This document shows, one piece after another, positions 56,447-64,000 of a DNA stretch of 64,000 bases. The notes under the pieces were generated by a model. It made no database searches and was not told where the DNA came from. It was given only the letters and a program-made list of their open reading frames with translations. The stretch lies in NCBI GenBank assembly GCA_015039365.1, contig WION01000242.1, positions 1 to 64,000 of the forward strand, read 5' to 3'. This DNA is from Amanita rubescens (lineage: Eukaryota; Basidiomycota; Agaricomycetes; Agaricales; Amanitaceae). How positions within the stretch are numbered: position 1 is the stretch's first letter; each line of letters opens with the position of its first letter. Position numbers and translations under genes: made by a program.

Positions 56447-58287
56447 ATGGGATCCAAGGACAACATCCCGACTGGCAGTTCGAGCTTGCGGCGCATGCGG
56501 CCACACTCAAATAGCGAGGTAGAAACACAACCTATCGGCACAGGACTCTTCCCAGGCTCTCACGACTTCCAAATCAATAACTCCCAGCTTATTGATTTCA
56601 GTCAGAATGTCTATTACCCCAAGGAGGGGACATGTAAATGCCGTTTGCCCTTTTGATTCTATAACCACCGTTCTAATTGCGAACCATAGATCTTGAGCAC
56701 CTTCAAAAGTATATTTCGGAAGGTGCACTTCATGATTCCAAGGCACGTTTTCCTCCACCCAGGTGCCATCCCCAAACCCGTGAAGCGGTCTTGGAAATAA
56801 TCACGGATTGGGTTAACGATCCACACGCGCGACAGCCTATTATATGGTTAAACGGCCCCGCAGGAGCCGGGAAATCTGCCATTGCCCAGACGATTGCCGG
56901 GCGCTGCTCGGGCGAGCAATTAGCAGCTTCGTTTTTCTTTTTAAGAAACAGCTCTGACCGAGGTTCCGCAGTTTGTTTATTCACAACTTTGGCCTGGCAA
57001 CTTGCGCAGAACATACCTAAATTGCTTTCCTACATCCAATCGGCCATCAAGACAGAACCTCTCCTTTTCACGAAATCCCTTGATGTCCAGTTCGACCATC
57101 TTATAGTACAGCCATTACAAGAACTTTTACGTCACGAACCGGACTTCTGTCCACAAAAGTCTCTCGTCATAATCGACGGTGTAGACGAATGCGCGCCTGA
57201 TCGAGATCAGATGCTCTTTCTGAGGCTCATTGGCAACGCACTGTCAAAGATACATATCCTATTACGTTTCCTTTTATGTAGCAGACCAGAACTGCACATT
57301 CAAGAAGCGTTTGAATCACAAGTCATGACCACGCTCACCCGTTCAGTTTCATTAAACGATCAGTTCGAGCCAGATGATGACATTCGAAAATATCTGATCG
57401 ACGAATTCGCTCGTATATGTGCGGAACACAAGCTTTTCAAGTTGTCACCTGGATGGCCACCGGTAGGCACGATCGGCCAGCTAGTCTCGAAATCGTCCGG
57501 GCAGTTCATATACGCCTCTACTGTAGTCAAGTTCGTCGACGACATATATGATGATCCCAGAGAACGACTTGGCATTGTATTGAAGACCCATCCAGTCAAC
57601 TCTGCGTCGCCGTTTGCAGAGTTGGACCAGCTTTATATCCAGATACTTTCGCAACAGCCAGACATCAGGCTGTTGCGAGATCTGTTCACACTGATTATCG
57701 CCTTGCGTTACCCAAAAATCAAATTTGTCTGTCGACGACTTCGGATCAGGGAAGAGCACCTCGAGCGCAAGTTACTCAGGCTACGTTCCCTTGTTCATAT
57801 TTCACACTATGATATCACGACGTATCATCTATCCCTACATGACTTCTTTCTCGACAAGAAACGTGCGGGGAAGTACTTTATACATCCCATTCGGGTTACC
57901 TTTTTGCGGCTACCAAAGATCATGAGCTTGGCGCGGGAACCCATAATTACGGTGGTCTCAATGCTTGTGATATCTCCGCAACTTGTCGGGTTTGAGGTTT
58001 TTGGCCCATTGACCTATGGAACACCGCGAACTAATCTGCTCGTCTTCCTCGTCCAATCTGCCGTGACGGATTATCTTACCGTTTTTAATGGCTTACCCTA
58101 CTTGATTGTGACGTTCTTCTTAACATGGTTCTTAGTAAAAACCCCGGTGATCGACTTGAGGCACGGCTTCACGCATGCCCTACTCCGCGTCATCCTGCTT
58201 TTTACGCGCTTCATGACCCTCTATCTCCTTATTGTCAAACTCTTCTTCCCCTCCACGTCGAGCTTAGGGCTACATACCTTACCGTAA
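56447..58287 (+). CDS. NACHT NTPase 3 with multi-helix membrane tail
   Basis: Two exons (56447-56633, 56690-58287; 56-nt intron) give 594 aa. The leader has LFPGSHDFQINNSQLIDFSQ, then LQKYISEGALHDSKARF and CHPQTREAVLEIITDWV. Walker A GPAGAGKS is at ~118-125 and Walker B VIIDGVDECAPD at ~221-232, with FLLCSRPELHIQE and YHLSLHDFFLDKKRAGKYFI. Up to ~residue 450 it parallels NACHT 2. Beyond that the tail is about 80 residues longer, with several hydrophobic stretches (ITVVSMLVISPQLVGFEVFG, YLIVTFFLTWFLV, LLRVILLFTRFMTLYLLIVK), i.e. three or more candidate membrane helices. There is no repeat domain. The changed tail suggests lineage-specific swapping or frameshift extension; the equivalent DNA in NACHT 2 ends earlier. 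Confidence 0.85.
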
Positions 58288-58898
58288 ATGTAATCTATTT
58301 CACCGCATACCAGAACGATGCAATTCCAATAAATTATCAAAGACCGACAACAGAGACGTAGTAATGAACGAAGTATGATGTGTGCTATGTATGACTGTAT
58401 ACAAGCAAGCACTCCAAGTGTGCATGTATGCGTGCCAATTTCCGATCCCAAGAACGCTACCGCTCCCCTCACACTGCAACCCCAAACTTGGCAGAAATTT
58501 CCTCACTAGCGCTTCTAAACGCAGTACTGGAAGACCCCCAAAAATACATCAAACACGGGATCGTTGAACGTCCCGCCGGGGAGATACGCCTCCGCTTCGT
58601 CTTCTGCCTCTTCATCCTCGTTCACATGACACATCCGGGCCTTTCCCTTGACCTCGATGGCGACGGACGTCGTACCGGCAACGGCGGGCTGAGATTCATG
58701 TGGAAGCTCCACACAGATCTTGACCTGCCTCAAGGGAACGCGAGAGGTGTATGGATATTCCGAGCCCTAGCTTGTGGAACTTCTCTTATTATTCGACCTG
58801 AGCGTTTGAGCACAGGTGGTATTCCGGGTACTGATTAGCCGATAACCGAGGCGTGGCTGAACATCAACACTTTCCCGTCCGAAATCACTAAATTTTAG
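58288..58898. other. Intergenic after NACHT 3
   Basis: There are only short open frames. A plus frame at 58428-58838 and a minus frame at 58515-58733 (acidic, EDEEAEDEAEAYLPGG) overlap, and neither shows a domain I recognise. TGTAATC.ATTTCAC.G near 58290 also follows NACHT 1 and NACHT 2, so it belongs to the duplicated 3' flank. Confidence 0.45.
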
Positions 58899-59062
58899 GT
58901 GCTCAAGCTATCATCGGTCTCAATCAATGAGCCTGCAGCCACCGCTATCGCCTACGGTCTTAACAAGAAAGGCCAGTCCCAGGTTTTGGCTGCCGCAGGT
59001 GATGGAACGATTTTCGGCCTCAACATCCTCCATATCGTCAACGAACCTATGCTGCTGGAACT
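58899..59062 (+). pseudogene. Hsp70 ATPase-domain fragments (two copies of one motif)
   Basis: The frame reads SINEPAATAIAYGLNKKG and, a few residues later, AGDGTIFGLNILHIVNEP. Both correspond to the same Hsp70 block, in which GLNVLRIINEP is followed by TAAAIAYGLDKKG. Having two partial, mutated versions within 160 bp, with no other Hsp70 sequence near, marks this as a degraded, rearranged fragment. Confidence 0.5.
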
Positions 59063-60920
59063 TCGTACGTTTCTGAAACTTATCATTAGCTACTTCCTTA
59101 CTTTACGATAAGACACCTGAAGAAACAAGCGCTATTGGCCCTTTCAGAAATGTAGAAAATCGTCGAGGCTTACTTAGTTAGGGCAAATCACTCGCCTTCT
59201 CCCATCGCATCCTACCGCATCACGCTCCTCTGCCTCCCACCCGCTTCCCTCCCGGCCCCCTTGGCTCGGCTAGTCCGCCAATAACATATCTAAAGCAGCC
59301 TGCACCTGCCTTATTCACCCCGCCGCAATCTGGATGAGTTCCTTGGATCATCCGCCGTCTACGCCAATAAGTCAATCAGGATCATTTGGCCAAGCAACGG
59401 ATGCTGCAGTAACCATCCCAAACACGGGATAACTCTTTTCCCCTGTTTGTACAGCATGTTGAGAATACTTCCAGTTATGGAGGCTTTACAAGAAGTTCAG
59501 GAGGCGTCCGAGGGGTCATGTTCGCAGTTGAGCATTCAGTTGAGTGTGTCAGATGGATGGGGATGTTTTCCGGTACGCAGTTTGATCCTCTTGTTGTTCG
59601 TGTCAATGTTGACGAAATGTGTTGTAGATACGCCCCCTCGCCTACAAATCCACCATTAACCCACCCTAACACAAACATTTCCATCCACTCCTTACCCACG
59701 TAGGCTCCCTCTCGCTGTCAAATACTACCTCGAGCCCCCGCGTTCCAGCTGGACAACCTTCCTTCTATCATCAGGGTTCCTGGATTAGGAATTCGTGGCA
59801 TTGACAAGTAAGCTGAGGCTGGACGCCACGGTGCTTGGAGCTCGCCTTCAGTTGCCTCTTCGGCTGAGTCAATTCCAGAGAGACCCGTTATTCCACCACT
59901 GAGTGCGGGGGCGCCTCCGAGACTAGGCGTTGGATCAGCTACTGGGTCTACGTCGTCTTCTCCCAGGCATGGACTTTCGCACTTAGCGCAACCTTCCCTA
60001 CCTTCCCTACCACCCTAGCACCAGCAGCATTGCTCAGAGAGCTAATCCCCTGGCGGAGGGCTCGGCTCGCTACCATCTGCCTCCGTCGATGATTCCTCTG
60101 ACAACACCTACCGTACCGATACCACCTTCCGCGACGCCTGCCATGCCCATTGCTGTTCCCGTTCCCGTGCCAGCGCCAACCTTGAGGTTAAGTTTGACGC
60201 TTGGACCTCCACAACAAGACGAATACGCTCTTGGGTGGCGGCACCTGCTGGCCCCAAACATTGCATAGACTCGCTACATTCTGTCTATTCGCCGCGACAT
60301 GCTGGCTCACCTTTAGGCCTTGGTAGAGCAAGAGGGAGAGAATCATCTTTTTCACGCTCCTCACCTCATTCATCCGCATTATCCACGATACCGATGGTGG
60401 GTCAGCCGGGGCGGAGGAAGCGGTATTTGAGCAGCTTTTCACATCGATATACGACTTCGGGGTCGGTTTGGAGTGCCACTGGGGTAGTTGCGCCAGGAGA
60501 TTCGTCGACTGGGTCTGCTACTCCGGTTGTTGTATCGCCTGCGCTTGGGTCGCCGTTGGATGGGTCGGGGACCAAGGAAGGGAGAGGAACGCCTAGTTCA
60601 GGCCCTGGTGAAGCAGGGAAGTCTAGATGTAGGGTGCGCTTCTTTTGCTCGTCGGTGAGGGTAAGGGAGCTGACGGATGCACTTGGAGTATTTAGACCGA
60701 GTCGTCGTTCCTTGGGAAGAGGATGGAAGACAATATGCATGATATTGGGACGAGAAATCCAATTGGGTGGAAGGTGGGAGATGTCTGCACATGAAAGAGA
60801 AGGAAATAGTAATGGGGAGTGGTGACCGACGTAAGCGGGGGAACTTGAAGGCACGCAGGGGAAAGGTCCAAGGGAGAACTCTAGACACTTTCAATAGTTG
60901 AATAGCGTCGAAAACAACAC
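59063..60920. other. Gene-poor stretch with low-confidence ORF fragments
   Basis: The only longer piece is a minus frame at 60402-60854 (DISHLPPNWISRPNIMHIVF, then SSLTLTDEQKKRTLHLDFP) with no recognised family. Around 59840-60450 the plus strand is S/P/T-rich. The bases at 60900-60945 (GCGTCGAAAACA and GAAACACAACCTATC.GG) match the promoter and leader of the NACHT genes, showing that a NACHT 5' scrap was fused upstream of the next gene. Confidence 0.4.
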
Positions 60921-60971
60921 ATGAGGTTGAAACACAACCTATCAGGCCCATCACTGCCTCGTACGCGTAAC

Positions 60972-62002
60972 ATGTCCGAGTCGTCATCGGATATCAATCC
61001 TGAATGGAAACTTATAACGATTGGCAGGGGCAGCTTCGCCCTTGTCTCCATACTGTCAGGCCGCCCGGTGGCCTTTAAACATGTCATCTTTCCTAGTCGT
61101 ACTCCAGAACTCAAAGCCGAGTTTGAAACACTCTGCTCGCTTCACAACTCTTTCAATACCGATTCATTCTTCGAGATTCCACAGTCCACATGCATACTAT
61201 GACCCAAATATCCCCACCAGCTTCGTTTCCCCAAATCGTTTCCCCAAATCGAAGGGTCGAAGGCCAGCCCGCCGCCCTTTAGTCGCGGAAAAGGATTTCA
61301 AAGCCTTAAATTTGGACAACGCCGCGTACGCAATGGATCAGGTTTTACCTCTTCCTATATCTACAGCACTCATAATCCGCAAGTTGTTCTATCCTCCTGG
61401 CCAGGAAATGGCACCACCTCCTTCGCTCTGTCGACTTTATTTTGGCAAAGTAATTGAGACCAAGGCTCTTACAAGTGGCCGTCCGAGCCGTTTTTTCAAC
61501 TCTGCCAACTTTCCCCTAGATGTATCAAGGTATAGCCAGATGACGGAAGTTGCACACGTTGACGATTACCCTAACGTGGATGAAATTGCACACGGCATGG
61601 GAGAGATGTTAGGTCTTCTACACTGGCGTGCTGGATATGATGGTCGTGACATTGAGTTCATTATGGGTGGGGCGTCATTCAGTGGCATAGCAATGAATGT
61701 CATTGACTTTAATCAGGTAAGTTGTGACAAGTCTGCTTATGTTCAGCTTACCACCTCCTTTCCTTAGATGCGTGCCTGGTCGAGGAAGAAGGAGGATGTA
61801 CATCAGCTTGTCGAAAGTTTCTTTACCAACGATCCATATTATCCTCGTCCTCGCCCTGAAGACCCGCTTTATCAAAAGTTCTGTGCTTGGTTATATGGAC
61901 GCGTATCCAAAGAACTCTGATGAGGCTATACAACTTGCCCAGGACTTTCTCCGCACAATCGAAGCGGAGCAGGGTCGACGTGATTCCATCGTACGAGTCT
62001 AG
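60972..62002 (+). pseudogene. DUF3669 family protein, frameshifted
   Basis: The start is probably at 60972 (MSESSSDINPEWKLITIGRG). The protein has the DUF3669 layout: a glycine-rich start (GRGSFALVSILSGRPVAFKH), EFETLCSLHNSF, FFEIP, then HAYYDPN, AAYAMDQVLPLPIS, LCRLYFGKVIE, NFPLDVSRYSQM, GMGEMLGLLHWRAGYDGRDI, EFIMGG, and after an intron (61717-61767) NDPYYPRPRPEDPLYQKFC. The frame breaks after FFEIPQ (~61185) and again near 61910, after which the other frame continues (SDEAIQLAQDFLRTIEAEQG). DUF3669 has a kinase-like look and unknown function. Either it is decaying or there are two sequence errors. Confidence 0.65.
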
Positions 62003-62284
62003 TCCTGTGTCCTTCAACCCCCACTTACTGAATTCAAGTTGTAATAACTATCGTCGTTTACAGACCTAATCGATTGATATTCTGTACACTATGCACTACA
62101 GAATATCGCCTTTGGTGTTCACGTTATCTAACAGCCACGTTCGTCCTCGACGACGGATTCGGACGCGGCGGCGGGACTGACTGACGTGTAGATTAGAGCG
62201 ATGTCGGTTGGTCCGGGAGGACCAGGACGACTCAACATGTGAACCAGACTCCTTCCCAGTCTCGTCGTGGACGAGCGACATTAT

Positions 62285-62929
62285 TGAATACTCCTTCGAT
62301 GATAGTATCAGCTATATTAAATTCACATTACCCAACATCCTCGCAAGTGCATTCTGATCCGCCCTTTGGAGCCTCGTGTACCGCAGACGCCGCCCTCCTC
62401 CCACCCAGACCCTCATCCTCCTCCGCTTATACACTTCCTATCTCACCACATACTCCGACCCAAAAGCGTATCCGCTCAATACTTGACACTTGCTCTCGTC
62501 TCGCATTTTTGCAGAGAAGGTATAACCTTTACCCGCCTGAAAGAGAATCTTAGTTTGAGGACGAACGAATCGGGGGACACCCCAGGTGATGACCAACGCT
62601 ACTTTTTTTTCTGGTCACGCACTGTATCATAATCCTTCACTTCCATTGTTGCAATGCGCTCAGGAATGGCAGGTCATCTGGAACTGGAATTGACCTGCAG
62701 AAGTACGTTGCACATCATCAAGTTTGTTAGCAATCGCCAATGAAGAATCGCATTCCCCAAAGTTTTGGTGCTTGACTTACCAGAAGTTGAAAAGAAGGCA
62801 TCGGATTTGCCACCGCGTCGAAAACATGATAAACAAGCGTGCCTGAAAATGTCGAATTGACAACCGTGGTAACCAAAGTCAACACAGCTTGAGCCTAACA
62901 TCTCTCCCCTTCCAACATCCCCCAAATGA
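62285..62929. repeat. NACHT-cluster upstream segment, copy B
   Basis: No gene is seen. It is a shortened version of 55662-56446 in the same order and orientation, and leads directly into NACHT 4. The last ~230 bp (GCTCAGGAATGGCAGGTCAT.. to CCCAAATGAATGGGATCC) are the most alike. Confidence 0.75.
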
Positions 62930-64000
62930 ATGGGATCCAAGGACAACATTCCGACTGGCAGTTCGAGCTTGCGGTGCATGCGGCCACACTCAGATAGCGA
63001 GGTAGAAACACAACCTATCGGCACAGGACTCTTCCCAGGCTCTCACGACTTCCAAATCAACAACTCCCAGCTTATTGATTTCAGTCAGAATGTCTATTAC
63101 CCCAAGGAGGGGACATGTAAATGCCGTTTGCCCTTTTGATTCTATGATCACCGTTCTAATTGCGAACCATAGATCTTGAGCACCTTCAAAAGCATATTTC
63201 GGAAGGTGCACTTCATGATTCCCTGGCACGATTTCCTCCACCCAGGTGCCATCCCCAAACCCGTGAAAAAGTCTTGAAAACAATTACAGATTGGGTTAAG
63301 AATCCACACGCGCACGAGCGTATTATGTGGTTAAACGGCCCCGCAGGAGCCGGGAAATCTGCCATTGCCCAAACGATTTCAGGGCACTACTCGGGCGAGC
63401 AACTGGCAGCGTCTTTTTTCTTTCTTAGAAACAGCTCGGATCGAGGTGCTGCGACGCGTTTATTCACGACGTTGGCCTGGCAACTTGCGCAGAACATACC
63501 TGAACTACTCTCCTACATTGAATCGGCCATCAAGACAGAACCTCTCTTTTACACCAAATCCCTTGATATCCATTTCGAGCGTCTCATAATACAGCCATTC
63601 CAAAAACTTTTACGTGACAAACCAGATTTCTGTCCACAAAAGTCGCTCGTCGTAATCGATGGTGTAGACGAATGCGCGCCTGATCGAGACCAGACGCTCT
63701 TTCTGAGGCTCATCGGCAATGGATTCTCAGAGATACCAATCCCACTACGTTTCCTGATATGCAGCAGACCGGAAGCCCACATTCAAGCAGCGTTTGAATC
63801 GGAAGTCATGGCCGGGATCGCCCATTCAGTTTCATTAAACGAACAGTTCAAGCCAGATGATGACACTCGAAGATATATGAAGGACGAATTCGCTCGTATC
63901 CGTACTGAACACAAGTTGTCACCTGGATGGCCACCAAGTACGGTGATTGAACAGCTAGTCTCGAAATCGTCAGGGCAGTTCATATACGCCTCTACTGTGG
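62930..64000 (+). CDS. NACHT NTPase 4, partial (runs off the window)
   Basis: Exon 1 (62930-63116) reads MGSKDNIPTGSSSLRCMRP and LFPGSHDFQINNSQLIDFSQ. A 56-nt intron follows (63117-63172), then exon 2 with HISEGALHDSLARF, CHPQTREKVLKTITDWV, Walker A GPAGAGKS, Walker B VVIDGVDECAPD, FLICSRPEAHIQA and SKSSGQFIYASTV up to the edge. No stop interrupts it. It is closest to NACHT 3 in the leader. Its tail, and so its membrane status, is not visible. Confidence 0.85.

Noticed and set aside
58428..58838. A 136-codon frame between NACHT 3 and the Hsp70 scrap
   Set aside because: An overlapping minus frame is equally open, and neither shows a recognisable motif.

Overview
This window is nuclear DNA of a filamentous fungus, most likely a mushroom-forming basidiomycete (Agaricomycetes). 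The reasons are very short introns (mostly 44-80 nt) with GT..AG ends and CTNAN-like branch points, fungal families (Goodbye/NACHT STAND receptors, DUF3669, an Asp f 3-like peroxiredoxin, patatin), and Ty3/gypsy, gag-only and hAT transposons of the kind found in such genomes. The species cannot be named from sequence alone.

Layout. 1-0.95 kb is a degenerate ~36-bp minisatellite. 1.5-12.5 kb holds four ordinary genes, all on the minus strand: a type-V peroxiredoxin (6 exons, 170 aa), a 1185-aa chromodomain/coiled-coil/C2H2 protein, a patatin-like phospholipase and mitochondrial dihydrolipoamide dehydrogenase. At 12.66 kb a Goodbye-NACHT-ankyrin receptor (8 exons, 903 aa) diverges from the dehydrogenase over 136 bp. 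It converges on a second ankyrin array of about 21 repeats whose N-terminus has been cut off by a retrotransposon. The ankyrin part of both genes lies in a roughly 3.7-kb block that is almost free of CpG.

18.5-49.1 kb is a nest of transposons. Gypsy element I (18528-32945, plus strand) has 1.8-kb LTRs that carry their own ORF, a frameshifted gag-pol, a 1.24-kb TA-flanked DNA transposon inside integrase, and an intact, spliced antisense gene for a Zn2Cys6-like nuclear protein. Next come a truncated LTR element (32946-34072, minus), a chromovirus (34073 to ~41.5 kb, minus) with a third ORF directly behind pol, and a host-like ORF split by a hAT transposon (42225-49126, 8-bp TSD). The hAT transposase gene is itself split by a gag-only LTR element (44941-47572, 4-bp TSD).

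49.7-64 kb is a tandem cluster of at least four NACHT NTPase genes on the plus strand: one 5'-truncated, two complete and one running off the window. Each complete one has a short conserved leader, a NACHT domain, no sensor repeats and a hydrophobic C-terminal tail that differs between copies. Gene fragments (Hsp70, DUF3669, unknown) and duplicated flanks lie between them.

The NACHT/ankyrin genes and possibly the patatin fit a fungal innate-immunity/programmed-cell-death repertoire next to fast-changing transposon-rich DNA. The observations I rate highest are the intact antisense zinc-cluster gene in a decayed retroelement, the sharply bounded CpG desert over the ankyrin genes, the LTR-encoded ORF, and the membrane-tailed NACHT cluster.
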